From Prosthecobacter sp. SYSU 5D2 (GTDB lineage: Bacteria; Verrucomicrobiota; Verrucomicrobiia; Verrucomicrobiales; Verrucomicrobiaceae), in NCBI RefSeq assembly GCF_039655865.1, contig NZ_JBBYXL010000004.1:186001-250000 (forward strand): a DNA stretch of 64,000 nucleotides. Reading direction: 5' to 3'. Shown one piece after another: positions 17,301 through 26,134 of the stretch (positions are counted from its first letter, which is position 1; the number at the start of each line of letters is the position of its first letter). Under the pieces are notes generated by a model. That model searched no databases, had not been told where the DNA came from, and saw only the letters and a program-made list of their open reading frames with translations. The translations under genes were made by a program, and so were the position numbers.

Positions 17301-20300
17301 TTACGCCGTACGGCCGCAGCAGTTCTTGAATTTTTTTCCGCTGCCGCAGGGACAGGCGTCATTGCGGCCGACATTGGCGAGGGGCTTTTTCTGGCCCATG
17401 GCGCTGGGGAGAATCAGTTTCGGGCCGTCACTCATGGGGTTGTGCGGCTTGGGTTTTTCTGGCTCAGGCTCTGGAGCGGGCCGGGCAGCCGGGGAAAGCT
17501 GGAGGTTGCCGTCCTGGATCTGAATGCCGCCGGCCTGCTGCTGCTGCATCATGGCGATCTGGGCAAGGAACTGCTCAAAGGCGGCAAGCTGCTGGGTGCT
17601 ACGGAAGAGGTTGCTGACAACCTCGCCGTTGATGTTGCGCATCAGTTCCGCGAAGATGGTGAAGGCCTCCTGCTTGAACTCGATGAGCGGATCCTTCTGG
17701 CCGTAGCTGCGCAAGCTGATGCCTTCCTTGAGGGCATCCAGAGCATAGAGGTGCTCCTGCCAGAGGCGGTCAATGGCGTTGAGAAGGATCATCTTCTCAA
17801 TCTCCTGCAAGGCCTGCGGATTGGCTCCGCTGACCTTGATGTCATAGGCGGCGAAGATCTTGTCCTGCAGCCATGCACACTGGGCTTCAAAATCGAGGGC
17901 CTTGAACTCTTCGTCAAAGTCACGCAGGCCAATAGGCACGGTGGCATTGATCCACTGGATCAAGTTTTCGTAATCAGGCTCCATGTCGCTGCCTTTTTCC
18001 TTGGGCAGGAATTCTTCCATGCGCTCCTTGAGCCCTTTCTCAACGGCGTCGTTGATGAGCAGGCGGGGATCGTTGCTTTCCAGCACGTCATTGCGCCATT
18101 CATAGACGACCTCACGCTGCTGATTCATGACGTCATCGTATTCGAGGACGCGCTTGCGCCAGCCGTAGTTGCGCTGTTCCACACGCTTCTGCGCGGTCTC
18201 CACGGAGCGATTCAGCCACGGGTGCTGGAGCTCTTCACCTTCGGCCATGCCGAAGCGTTCCATGATCTTGGTCATGCGATCGGCGGCACCGAAGTTGCGC
18301 ATCAGATCATCCTCAAAGCTGAGGAAAAATTTGCTTTCACCCGGGTCACCCTGACGGGCGCAACGACCGCGAAGCTGACGGTCCACACGGCGGGATTCAT
18401 GGCGCTCTGTGGCGAGCACGAGCAGGCCACCGAGGTCGGCGACACCTTCGCCCAGCTTGATGTCCGTACCACGTCCGGCCATGTTGGTGGAGATGGTGAC
18501 CGAGCCGCGCTGACCGGCACGCGCGACGATCTCGGCCTCCTGGCGGTGATATTTGGCGTTCAGCACCGAGTGCGGGATCTTTTGCAGCTTGAGCATGCGG
18601 CTGACCGTTTCTGAGGCTTCCACGCTGGCGGTGCCGACGAGCATCGGCTGGCCTTTGGCGTGGCGCTCGCGGATCATGTCAATCACGGCGCTGTATTTTT
18701 CGCGGCGTGTTTTGAAGATGCTGTCATTGTGGTCCACACGGCGGATGGCGCGGTTGGTCGGAATGGTCAGCACATCCAGGCCGTAGATGTCATGGAACTC
18801 TGAAGCATCCGTTTCAGCGGTACCGGTCATGCCGCCCAGCTTTTCATAAAGACGGAAGTAGTTCTGAATGGTGATGGTGGCCAGGGTCTGCGTCTCGGCA
18901 TCAATCTGCACACCTTCCTTGGCTTCGACAGCCTGGTGCAGACCGTCGCTCCAGCGGCGGCCGGCCATCTTGCGGCCTGTCTGCTCATCCACGATGACGA
19001 CTTTGTTTTCCTCGACCACATACTCCACATCCTTCTCATAAAGGCAGTAGGCACGCAGAAGCTGGCTGATCTGGTGGATGCGCTGGCCCTGGTGGGAGAG
19101 GCGGTCCTGGAGTTCGTTCTTCTTCTGCAGTTTCTGGGCTTCTGTCAGGGATGAGTCACCATCAATCTCAGAATAAAGCGTGGCCAGATCCGGCAGCACG
19201 AAGGCATCCGGCTCATCGGGACTGAGGAAGGTGCGGCCCATTTCGCTGAGGTCGGCATCGTGGCTCTTTTCCTCAATGGAGAAATAGAGTCCTTCTTTGA
19301 GGGCGAAAAGATCCTTCTTCTGCGTGTCCTCATACATTTTCAGCTCGGCCTTTTCCAGGGCACGACGAAGTTCATGGTCTTCCATGCAGCGCATGAGGGC
19401 GCGGTTCTTGGGCTGGCCCAGGCGGCATTGGTAGAGCTTGCGTCCGGCCAGCTCGATATCGCCATTCTTGGCATCCTCTTTCGCCTCTGAGACTAGGCTG
19501 TTACAAAGCGTGTTCTGCCGCCTAACCAACTGTTCAACCAGCGGCTTGTAGCGTTCGTACTGATGGGTGCTTTCCGCTCCGGCCACCGGGCCGCTGATGA
19601 TGAGAGGCGTGCGGGCCTCATCAATGAGCACGGAGTCCACCTCATCCACGATGGCAAAGTAATGCCCGCGCTGCACCTGCTGCTCCTTGCTGGAGGCCAT
19701 GCCGTTGTCACGCAGGTAGTCAAAGCCGAACTCGCTGTTGGTCCCATAGGTAATGTCAGCCTGGTATTGCTCGCGCCGGAGGTGGCTGGGCTGGTCGTTC
19801 TGGATGCAACCGACAGTCAGTCCGAGGAACTTGTACAAATAACCCATCCACTCCGAGTCTCGGCGGGCCAGATAATCATTGACGGTGATGACGTGCACGC
19901 CACGACCTGTCAGGGCATTGAGCGTGACCGGCAGCGTTCCGACAAGAGTCTTGCCCTCACCCGTGGCCATTTCAGCGATCATGCCTTTATGAAGAGCAAT
20001 ACCGCCGATGAGCTGCACATCGAAGTGCACCATGTTCCACTTCAGCGGGTTGTCACAGACGATGTGCTCCTGCCCCACCAAGCGGCGGGCGGCGCACTTC
20101 ACCACGGCATAGACTTCCGGGAGGATCTCATTGAGCTTCTTGGAAATGATGGCGGCAAACTTTGGCTGGATTTCGTTCCAGGCGTCGCGGGCCCTGTCAA
20201 TGCGGGCTTTCTTGTCCTCAAAGGAGGCAGAACTCCAGGCGCTTTCCGCCAGGTAATCCGTCTCCAGGGAGGGAAAATGGGGCTTTAAAGCATTGAAATA

Positions 20301-20555
20301 GCCTTCGACGTGACGCAGGCAGGCTTTGACCGTTTCTTCGTCCGCAATGCGCAGGGCGACACCGCCCAGGAAGTGGGGGGTATGAAAAGCACGAAACTGG
20401 GCTTTCCAATTGGCCACGCGCTCCCGCAGTCCGTCATCTGAATCATTCTGAAACTGGGCTTCGAAACGATTGATTTCGCCAACAATCGGCTGCAGGCGCT
20501 TGACGGTGCGCTGATTCTTGGTGCCAATGATTTTTTTAATGATCCACTCGAACAT
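17301..20555 (-). CDS. secA: Preprotein translocase ATPase SecA, long form
   Basis: 1084 residues against about 900 in E. coli. SecA drives preproteins through SecYEG with ATP. Seen: Walker A ATGEGKT (197-203), VHVITVNDYLARRDSEWMG, the DEVDSVLIDEARTPLIISGP DEAD region, GTAETDASEF, TNMAGRGTDIKLGEGV, and a C-terminal SEC-C zinc motif CPCGSGKKFKNCC. Walker A sits about 95 residues later than in E. coli, owing to an N-terminal insertion (about 55-145), and the preprotein cross-linking region is also enlarged. Long SecAs occur in Bacteroidetes and PVC relatives. No Shine-Dalgarno precedes the ATG. The NifU-like gene follows directly. Confidence 0.98.
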   Translation of the reverse strand: MFEWIIKKIIGTKNQRTVKRLQPIVGEINRFEAQFQNDSDDGLRERVANWKAQFRAFHTPHFLGGVALRIADEETVKACLRHVEGYFNALKPHFPSLETDYLAESAWSSASFEDKKARIDRARDAWNEIQPKFAAIISKKLNEILPEVYAVVKCAARRLVGQEHIVCDNPLKWNMVHFDVQLIGGIALHKGMIAEMATGEGKTLVGTLPVTLNALTGRGVHVITVNDYLARRDSEWMGYLYKFLGLTVGCIQNDQPSHLRREQYQADITYGTNSEFGFDYLRDNGMASSKEQQVQRGHYFAIVDEVDSVLIDEARTPLIISGPVAGAESTHQYERYKPLVEQLVRRQNTLCNSLVSEAKEDAKNGDIELAGRKLYQCRLGQPKNRALMRCMEDHELRRALEKAELKMYEDTQKKDLFALKEGLYFSIEEKSHDADLSEMGRTFLSPDEPDAFVLPDLATLYSEIDGDSSLTEAQKLQKKNELQDRLSHQGQRIHQISQLLRAYCLYEKDVEYVVEENKVVIVDEQTGRKMAGRRWSDGLHQAVEAKEGVQIDAETQTLATITIQNYFRLYEKLGGMTGTAETDASEFHDIYGLDVLTIPTNRAIRRVDHNDSIFKTRREKYSAVIDMIRERHAKGQPMLVGTASVEASETVSRMLKLQKIPHSVLNAKYHRQEAEIVARAGQRGSVTISTNMAGRGTDIKLGEGVADLGGLLVLATERHESRRVDRQLRGRCARQGDPGESKFFLSFEDDLMRNFGAADRMTKIMERFGMAEGEELQHPWLNRSVETAQKRVEQRNYGWRKRVLEYDDVMNQQREVVYEWRNDVLESNDPRLLINDAVEKGLKERMEEFLPKEKGSDMEPDYENLIQWINATVPIGLRDFDEEFKALDFEAQCAWLQDKIFAAYDIKVSGANPQALQEIEKMILLNAIDRLWQEHLYALDALKEGISLRSYGQKDPLIEFKQEAFTIFAELMRNINGEVVSNLFRSTQQLAAFEQFLAQIAMMQQQQAGGIQIQDGNLQLSPAARPAPEPEPEKPKPHNPMSDGPKLILPSAMGQKKPLANVGRNDACPCGSGKKFKNCCGRTA

Positions 20556-21126
20556 AACAGAAAGGAAAGACGAAAAAACCGCCGCTGCGCAATGGGCGTG
20601 ACGGTCGGGCTGTCTACCTTGGAGAGAATGAACGACTTGGCAAGCAGGGAGGGAGGAGGGACTGATGTCTATTTAAAGAACCGGTGCCTGAGCACAGTCC
20701 GTCATGTCCCGCCTTTTGACGAAATTTATGCCGCCATCTGGCTCATGCCATAATTGCCATGAGCGCCGCCTCTTTTAAGCCATTGCGGCCTTCTCAGACA
20801 ATGCTGGCGTTGAAAAAACGCTCCAGAATGAACTCATCAAAGAGGATTGCGAGGGAACGCCGCACCGGGTTTCTGCAATGAAGTCCGCCACCTCATCCGC
20901 GCGCCCCAAAGAAGAAGCTGACTTTCCAAAAGCTGGCATAGAAGTCCATCCCAATGCATTTTGGAGAGAACAAGCGGAGCTTTTCAAATTGGAGGTCACG
21001 GAGGTCTTCATAGAATTGAGAACGAGTATTGGCAATATTGCAATCTTACCGGATTTGGAAAGCCTGATTCTTTAAATTGAATCGCTGAAGTGACGCAAAA
21101 TCGTTAACGAGGCGCAAAAATGAGAA
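20556..21126. other. 571-base stretch without a convincing gene
   Basis: Lies between the secA start and the stop of the NlpC/P60-like gene (both minus strand), so it must hold the secA promoter; I could not pick a clear -35/-10 pair. The part at 20779-21075 carries a protein-like open frame described separately. The rest shows no repeat, tRNA or hairpin that I can support. Confidence 0.6.
20779..21075 (+). pseudogene. Possible gene remnant with no start at its 5' end
   Basis: After a TAA at 20776 the frame is open for 98 codons, but the first ATG is at 20878 (65 residues, MKSATSSARPKEEADFPKAG). The sequence before that ATG (NAGVEKTLQNELIKEDCEG) looks as protein-like as what follows (VHPNAFWREQAELFKLEV), so the true gene may have lost its start. 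I recognise no family. The opposite strand is also open over much of this stretch (20775-21035) but is serine-rich and less convincing. A short intact gene from 20878 is the alternative. Confidence 0.25.
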
Positions 21127-21846
21127 TTACAGGCCAGGAAAATGCCGAGGAGTGAAGCCGGCATAGCTGCGGCCCTTGGTGCGCCAGCGTGGGCCCTCAC
21201 CCACCTTGCCACCTGACGTGTCCAGGCGAAGTCCGCACACAGTCATGAAAACATGTTCACCAGGCTTCACCCAGATGGTGAAGAAGCGGCCCTCTCCAGG
21301 CTTGCCGTAATTGGCAAAACCGGCCGAAGTAAGGGGGCTTTTCAGCAGACCAGCCTTGATGAGAGCGTATGAAGTGGAACTGGAGCAGTCATAAGCGCGG
21401 TCTTCCACGCGGCCATGACCGGCACCCCGGACATACGGGCTGCTCTGCAGATGGTTTGCAGCATTGATCAGATACTGGACCTGGCCTGGCAGGCTGGCAG
21501 AGCAGGACGCATAACGGCCATCATAACGGATCAGTGAACCTGCAGCCGGAGCTGTGCGGGCGACCGGGACGGCGCGGGCAGCCATCATCTGCTGCTGGGC
21601 GGCTGCAAAGGCAGCCTGCTGCTGCATGTGCGCATGATAGGCCGCTGCCTGCTGCTGGGCATGATAAGCAGCCCAGGCCTGCTGATTCATATGAGCCTGA
21701 TGTGCTGCATGCTGCTGGGCGTAGGCCGCTTGCTGGGCTGCATAGTGGCTGGCTGCATAACCGTTTTGAGCCGAGGCCATCTGCGGAAAAAAGGTGACCG
21801 CAAAGAAGATTGAGAGAGCGGCGGTGAGTTTGGAAACTGTTTTCAT
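21127..21846 (-). CDS. Exported NlpC/P60-like protein with Ala/Gln/His-rich region
   Basis: 239 residues with signal peptide MKTVSKLTAALSIFFAVTFF...ASA. Residues 29-92 are low complexity, made almost only of Ala, Gln, His, Tyr and Met. The C-terminal half resembles NlpC/P60-type cysteine peptidases: RAYDCSSSTSYALIKAG with candidate nucleophile Cys154, then GEHVFMTV with His198. This would predict a peptidoglycan endopeptidase or related hydrolase acting outside the membrane. The family match is by pattern only, and the third residue is not obvious. It is transcribed away from an AT-rich island and has a good promoter close to its start. Confidence 0.7.
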   Translation of the reverse strand: MKTVSKLTAALSIFFAVTFFPQMASAQNGYAASHYAAQQAAYAQQHAAHQAHMNQQAWAAYHAQQQAAAYHAHMQQQAAFAAAQQQMMAARAVPVARTAPAAGSLIRYDGRYASCSASLPGQVQYLINAANHLQSSPYVRGAGHGRVEDRAYDCSSSTSYALIKAGLLKSPLTSAGFANYGKPGEGRFFTIWVKPGEHVFMTVCGLRLDTSGGKVGEGPRWRTKGRSYAGFTPRHFPGL

Positions 21847-21872
21847 GGCAGGTTCTTGTGATTGATATGGTA

Positions 21873-21900
21873 ATTATATCAAAAACTAGAATCACTGCAA
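21873..21900 (-). promoter_or_regulatory. Candidate sigma-70 promoter of the NlpC/P60-like gene
   Basis: On the minus strand, -35 TTGCAG (21900-21895), 16-bp spacer and a perfect -10 TATAAT (21878-21873). Transcription would start near 21866 and give a leader of about 20 bases before the ATG at 21846. Confidence 0.55.
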
Positions 21901-22020
21901 CTTTCATTTCATCATTTTGTAGAATTTCTGTAAAATGAGAGGCTCAATGAGGATTTTTGCATGATCCACATTTTACGTATAATCTATAATAATCCGGATA
22001 AAGAATTTATGATGAACAAG

Positions 22021-22108
22021 TTGGAACAAAATTCCAATTATGCATTTTCACAAATTATCATTTATCATATCCAGTCTTATTTTGATAATTTGAATCGGAA
22101 AACGATTC
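22021..22108. repeat. Cluster of three inverted repeats in the AT-rich island
   Basis: First, TTGGAA-CAAAA-TTCCAA at 22021-22037. Second, a perfect 10-bp repeat, CAAATTATCA (22051-22060) and TGATAATTTG (22083-22092), with a 22-nt spacer. Third, GAATCG-GAAAA-CGATTC at 22092-22108, which shares one base with the second. The first and third have the same size and an A-rich 5-nt loop. They could be operators or parts of a structured RNA. Confidence 0.6.
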
Positions 22109-22247
22109 GATTATTATAAATGCAAATTTATGTACTGGTCACAAAGGCCCATTTTGGGCTTGTATCGGTTCCGAATGCCTGATTTCACCCCCAGTTTAGG
22201 ACTTTTTATCAGAAGACCTTTCTTCAGGCTGCTGAGCATCGCTGTTG

Positions 22248-22269
22248 GCTGGTGCCAATCAGCACCAGC
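22248..22269 (-). terminator. Hairpin downstream of lspA, possible terminator
   Basis: GCTGGTGC (22248-22255) pairs perfectly with GCACCAGC (22262-22269) over 6 nt. It lies about 80 bases past the lspA stop on the minus strand and lacks a clear T-run, so its role as terminator is uncertain. Confidence 0.35.
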
Positions 22270-22349
22270 ACGGGGGGCAGACCTCCGCCAGTCGTGAGCG
22301 GAGCACCTTCCGTTTCATTCCTGAGAATGAACGGAGATAGCCTAAAGAC

Positions 22350-22847
22350 TTAGCCTCTGGCCGGTTTCGTTGCAGGTGGAGCCTCGGTAAAGGAGGCGAT
22401 AGCCAGGGAAATGGCGGCAACGACCACGCAGGAATCCGCCACATTAAACGACGGCCAGGGGTTGAAAGGAGGAAAACCGAAATCAAAACGCAGGAAGTCC
22501 ACCACGTAACCATGGAGCAAGCGGTCCGTCAGGTTGCCAAAGATCCCGGCCACAAGCAGCGCCACAGCCGTGCGGCTGAGCCAGCCTGGAAACGCACCTT
22601 TCTTGTACATCCAGATGATGAAAGCCAGCGCGGTGAGGGATATCACCCCAAAAGCATAATTTGCATACTCGGTGCCATTGAACATGCCAAAGGCCACGCC
22701 GGTATTGGCGGTGTGATGCAGCCAGAAGATGCCTGGAATGACTTCTTGCTCGGTGACATGCAGCTCAAAGTTTTTCACGATCCAGAGCTTCGACCACTGG
22801 TCGAGGATGTAGAGAGGCACGCTGAGAAGAAGCAGAAGGCGGATCAT
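22350..22847 (-). CDS. lspA: Lipoprotein signal peptidase (signal peptidase II)
   Basis: About 165 residues, four membrane helices. Cleaves the signal peptide of lipid-modified prolipoproteins in the inner membrane. Family motifs are all present: YILDQWSKLWIV, NTGVAFGMF, GNLTDRLLHGYVVDFLRF with catalytic Asp108, and PSFNVADS with Asp138. An upstream ATG at 22886 would add MGSCRAPTPLFPT, which has no family counterpart. The C-terminus has a short Pro/Ala tail. It stands alone here, not with ileS as in many bacteria, and diverges from the LacI-type regulator with about 130 bases between starts. Confidence 0.96.
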   Translation of the reverse strand: MIRLLLLLSVPLYILDQWSKLWIVKNFELHVTEQEVIPGIFWLHHTANTGVAFGMFNGTEYANYAFGVISLTALAFIIWMYKKGAFPGWLSRTAVALLVAGIFGNLTDRLLHGYVVDFLRFDFGFPPFNPWPSFNVADSCVVVAAISLAIASFTEAPPATKPARG

Positions 22848-22977
22848 GGTCGGAAAAAGAGGCGTTGGTGCGCGGCAGCTTCCCACATAGCCGGTCTGAC
22901 AGACATCTCAAGCACTCAGCCACAGGAAGACGGATGATCTTGCAGCGCCCCGGCCCCAGCACATAATGGGCGGCTGC

Positions 22978-24006
22978 ATGGTGAAGCCACCCAACCTCCA
23001 GGACATAGCCGGACATCTGGGCATCTCAAAAATGACCGTCTCCCGTGCGCTGCGGGGGGAAAGGTACGTGGAGGAGGTACTGCGTACACGCATTTTAGAA
23101 ACGGCTGCTGAGCTGGGCTACCGGCCGGACCCGGAAATCTCCAAGCTGATGACCCACATGCGGCAGAAGCGTCTCTCCCAGTCACCGCGGACACTGGCCT
23201 TTGTCTGGGCGGAGCGGAAAGAAATGGAGATCATCCAGTCCCCGTGGTCACAAAGTCTCATTAACGGTGCGCGGGGGAGGGCTGACCGGTTGGGTTTTCA
23301 ACTGGATGAATTTTATCTCTCCGCCAAAGGCATGACCGGAAGGCGGCTCTCGGAGATACTGGAGGCGCGCGGCATCCCAGGCTTCATCCTTTCTCCGCTG
23401 GTCAGCCGCAGCCGGGGCCATGTGTCCATGCAGTGGGAAAAATTCAGCAGTGTCATCATCGGCCTGGGTTATGCACGGCCCGCCTTGCACCGCGTCCATC
23501 ATCATCACTATCTGGGCATGATGACAGCCATGCGGCAGCTCAAAAAGCTTGGCTACAAACGCATCGGTTACTACGGCGGCAGCGTGGTTAATGAGAGGAT
23601 GTTTGGTGCATGGTCGGCCAGCTTCCTGACCCACCATCCCCTGCCTTTGAAGCAAGCGGCGGATCTTGTTTGCCTGCGGAAGGAACCCACGGAAAAAGAT
23701 TTCCACCTATGGCTGGCCCGCACCCGGCCAGAGGTGGTCATCAGCAGCGGCCACAATCTTCAAGACTGGTTGAAGGACAAAAGCATCCCGCAGGACATCG
23801 GCCTGGTAACCCTAAACTGGCAGGAAGACAGACCCGAAATCAGCGGAGTGGACCAGCAGGCTGCGGTACTGGGAGCGGCAGCGCTGGATCTGCTGGTGGC
23901 TCAGGAGCAGTACAATGAACGCGGCATTCCCCAGCACCCCAAGATCATCATGACCGAAGGCGAATGGAAACCGGGCGAAACCATTCGCTGCCTGCGTCAT
24001 GTTTGA
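22978..24006 (+). CDS. LacI-family transcriptional regulator
   Basis: About 342 residues. The N-terminal helix-turn-helix reads NLQDIAGHLGISKMTVSRAL, followed by the hinge (RPDPEISKLMTHMRQKR) and a periplasmic-binding-protein-like effector domain. An ATG at 22966 would add four residues. The sensor half has a His-rich segment (HRVHHHHYLG). The LacI family usually represses sugar genes, but the divergent neighbour is lspA and the next gene an L,D-transpeptidase, so the target is not evident; it may act elsewhere. No clear LacI-type palindrome was seen in the upstream 130 bases. Confidence 0.93.
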   Translation: MVKPPNLQDIAGHLGISKMTVSRALRGERYVEEVLRTRILETAAELGYRPDPEISKLMTHMRQKRLSQSPRTLAFVWAERKEMEIIQSPWSQSLINGARGRADRLGFQLDEFYLSAKGMTGRRLSEILEARGIPGFILSPLVSRSRGHVSMQWEKFSSVIIGLGYARPALHRVHHHHYLGMMTAMRQLKKLGYKRIGYYGGSVVNERMFGAWSASFLTHHPLPLKQAADLVCLRKEPTEKDFHLWLARTRPEVVISSGHNLQDWLKDKSIPQDIGLVTLNWQEDRPEISGVDQQAAVLGAAALDLLVAQEQYNERGIPQHPKIIMTEGEWKPGETIRCLRHV

Positions 24007-24092
24007 TCAAATGCAGGCCGTGGGGCATCTATATAAAGTCTGCATATTGCGGGCACCGCCTCATCCTCCGCCCTCGTTCCCTGATTTGATTC

Positions 24093-24926
24093 ATGAAAAA
24101 CACCTTATGGCTGCTGCTTCTTCTGGGGGCCGGTCTGGCGCTTTTCAGCTCGCAGAAAGAAAGCGGCTCCTGTTCGGACTGCGGGCCGCTGCCGGATATC
24201 TCCAACCTGGCGGCACTCGGGCCAGGCTCATCCACCATGAAACTCCCCTACCCCGCCCCGCCCGCACCTGAAGACTGGCAGAAACTAACGGCTGAAGAGC
24301 GCCTGGCCCATGTGAAAAACCGGGTGCAAAAACCGCTCGCGACCGAACTGGAAAAAAAGGGGCTGAAGCTGGGAGCGCCTGCCTTTCTGCGCATCTTTAA
24401 AGAGAGTGACGAAATGGAACTCTGGCTGCAGGAAGGCAGGCAATGGAAACTTTTTCGCACCTATCCCATTGCCGCCATGTCCGGGGATCTTGGCCCCAAA
24501 ATGAAAGAAGGCGATGGCCAGGCGCCGGAGGGTTTTTACGCGGTGACGAAAGCCGGGTTGAACCCGAAAAGCACCTTTCATCTGTCCTTTAACATCGGCT
24601 ATCCCAACGACTATGACCGCCACCATGGCCGAACAGGCAGCTTCATCATGGTGCATGGCAATGAAGTGAGCATCGGCTGCTTTGCCATGACGGATCCCGT
24701 GATTGAAGAAATCTATCTGGTGGTGGAGGCCGCTTTGAATGAAGGACAGGCCGAGGTGCCCGTGCATTCATTCCCCTTTCGCATGACCGGGGAGCGGCTG
24801 ACGGAGGCTGCGGATCACCCCGCAGCCAGCTTTTGGAAAGAGCTGCTGCCGGTTTATCTGGCCTTTCAGCCCGACAAGCCACTGCCGCAGGTGTATCACC
24901 GGGCCGGCCAATACCGCCTGCACTGA
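24093..24926 (+). CDS. L,D-transpeptidase (YkuD/YafK type)
   Basis: 277 residues. An N-terminal hydrophobic segment (MKNTLWLLLLLGAGLALFSS) exports or anchors it. The YkuD catalytic motif is intact: IMVHGNEVSIGCFAM with His188 and Cys196, preceded by APEGFYAVT and YPNDYDRHHGRTG, typical of the YafK/ErfK-like branch. These enzymes form 3-3 cross-links in murein or attach proteins to it; YafK itself works on the murein-lipoprotein link in E. coli. Which activity applies here is unknown. It ends 16 bases before the stop of a convergent gene. Confidence 0.9.
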   Translation: MKNTLWLLLLLGAGLALFSSQKESGSCSDCGPLPDISNLAALGPGSSTMKLPYPAPPAPEDWQKLTAEERLAHVKNRVQKPLATELEKKGLKLGAPAFLRIFKESDEMELWLQEGRQWKLFRTYPIAAMSGDLGPKMKEGDGQAPEGFYAVTKAGLNPKSTFHLSFNIGYPNDYDRHHGRTGSFIMVHGNEVSIGCFAMTDPVIEEIYLVVEAALNEGQAEVPVHSFPFRMTGERLTEAADHPAASFWKELLPVYLAFQPDKPLPQVYHRAGQYRLH

Positions 24927-24942
24927 GGGAATAAGGCGGTCT

Positions 24943-25458
24943 TCACTTCACCCATTCGCTCATTTCGTAGAGCTTGGGATTGCGAATGGGGGCGCGACTG
25001 CTGTGGACGATCTTCTTCATCTGCGCGAAAAGATCGGCATCGTCTCCTTCCCCCAGGCCGCCGAATTCGGACTCCAGCTTCTCCGGATCTTCCCCGGCTT
25101 CCAGGCGGCGCGCCATTTCACGCAGTTCAGGCGGCGTTTTGTCTCCCATCAGGTCAGTCAGCTTGCGCATGAAATGGCCAAGCTGGCGCGGGTCCGGGTT
25201 TTCCTCGTCCATGGCACCCATTTCCCCCTCCATGTCAGCCATCAGCGCCTCCATTTTGGCATCATCCAGACCGGCAAAGGGGTCATTCTCGGTTTCTTCC
25301 TTCGCTTTCCCGATGATGGCAAAACGGGAGATCTGCTTTTGCAGCTTGAACTCCGGATTGTCCGGGCAGGCAGGCACCTGGTCCCGATACGCGAGGGTGC
25401 GGGCCAGGAACTGATAAACAGTGTTGTTTTCCGGGCAGTAAAACTCGTAGATGGGCAT
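24943..25458 (-). CDS. FmdB-like protein with degenerate zinc ribbon
   Basis: 171 residues. The start MPIYEFYCPENNTVYQF matches the FmdB-type putative regulatory zinc ribbon, but each knuckle has one cysteine (YCPE, ACPD) in place of CxxC, so zinc binding is doubtful. The rest is acidic and helical (DDAKMEALMADMEGEMGAMD) and ends with PIRNPKLYEMSEWVK. Function unknown. It follows the 144-residue membrane protein gene on the same strand after 93 bases and may share a transcript with it. Confidence 0.7.
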   Translation of the reverse strand: MPIYEFYCPENNTVYQFLARTLAYRDQVPACPDNPEFKLQKQISRFAIIGKAKEETENDPFAGLDDAKMEALMADMEGEMGAMDEENPDPRQLGHFMRKLTDLMGDKTPPELREMARRLEAGEDPEKLESEFGGLGEGDDADLFAQMKKIVHSSRAPIRNPKLYEMSEWVK

Positions 25459-25551
25459 GGTCGGAAGGGAAAAATGGAAGCGCAGCTTCTATACGGAGCA
25501 ACCCCATTTTGCCAAGGATCAATACTACCAGAAAGAGGGGTTATTCGAAGA

Positions 25552-25986
25552 TCAAAACAGCTCTTGCAGGGCCACACGCAGATGCCGGCTGCCCGGCGGC
25601 GTGCGATGCAGGAAATGCATGGCCTGTTTCAGCACGGATTCATCGTATTCCTGGCAAAAGGAAGCCAGGGTCAGCCCCTGCGGCAGGCCATCGGTGCTGT
25701 CGGCGATCTTTTTGAACCGTGCTTCCCATTCCTGCTCCGGGGTGGGAGGCGGGCGATTAGGCTCATCGGATGTGGGGTATTTATCCCACGCCCATGGAGC
25801 AACAAAATAGATCCAGGCCACCATTAGAGGCACAATGAGCAGGCTCAGCCATATCGGTAAGGACACCATCGCTAGGTATAGGATAACAAGCGGCAGAAAA
25901 ACCACCCCTACAAGGCCCTTCCTGACTGCATTCATTTTCGAACTACGCCATAACCATTTCAGAAAGTTGTGTGGTTTTGTCGACAT
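25552..25986 (-). CDS. Hypothetical membrane protein
   Basis: About 144 residues, no recognised family. Two hydrophobic helices sit near the N-terminus (GLVGVVFLPLVILYLAMVSL and WLSLLIVPLMVAWIYFVAPW); the rest, from about residue 70, is soluble, beginning DEPNRPPPTPEQEWEARFKK and ending HLRVALQELF. A start at 26001 would add MGGYL; 25986 (MSTKPHNF) is preferred. It diverges from nuoG with about 150 bases between the starts. Confidence 0.6.
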   Translation of the reverse strand: MSTKPHNFLKWLWRSSKMNAVRKGLVGVVFLPLVILYLAMVSLPIWLSLLIVPLMVAWIYFVAPWAWDKYPTSDEPNRPPPTPEQEWEARFKKIADSTDGLPQGLTLASFCQEYDESVLKQAMHFLHRTPPGSRHLRVALQELF

Positions 25987-26134
25987 CAGATACCCCCCCA
26001 AACGGAATCAATTCGCCCCGCATTTCTCCAGACAGGCCAAATACCCCACAGGCCCGCTTGTGAAATTTTTCACAAATTCGGGTTGCCCCTGTCCGTGCGG
26101 CTCCGATAATCGTTAATCTCTCTGTTTTAACGCC

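Larger units (their letters stand above)
21847..22349. other. 503-base gene-free stretch containing an AT-rich island
   Basis: Lies between the NlpC/P60-like gene start and the lspA stop (both minus). From about 21860 to 22140 the sequence is far richer in A and T than the rest of the window. It holds a promoter for the NlpC-like gene and three inverted repeats, listed separately. From 22141 to 22349 composition returns to normal; a hairpin at 22248-22269 may end the lspA transcript. No open frame looks like a protein. Confidence 0.75.

Noticed and set aside
17133-18614. 493-codon plus-strand frame opposite secA
   Set aside because: Fully within conserved secA sequence, no family features, no domain signatures.
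20704-20778. 24-codon frame with a CHNCH haem-like motif (MSRLLTKFMPPSGSCHNCHE)
   Set aside because: Too short for a cytochrome, no signal peptide, and the motif can arise by chance in this composition.
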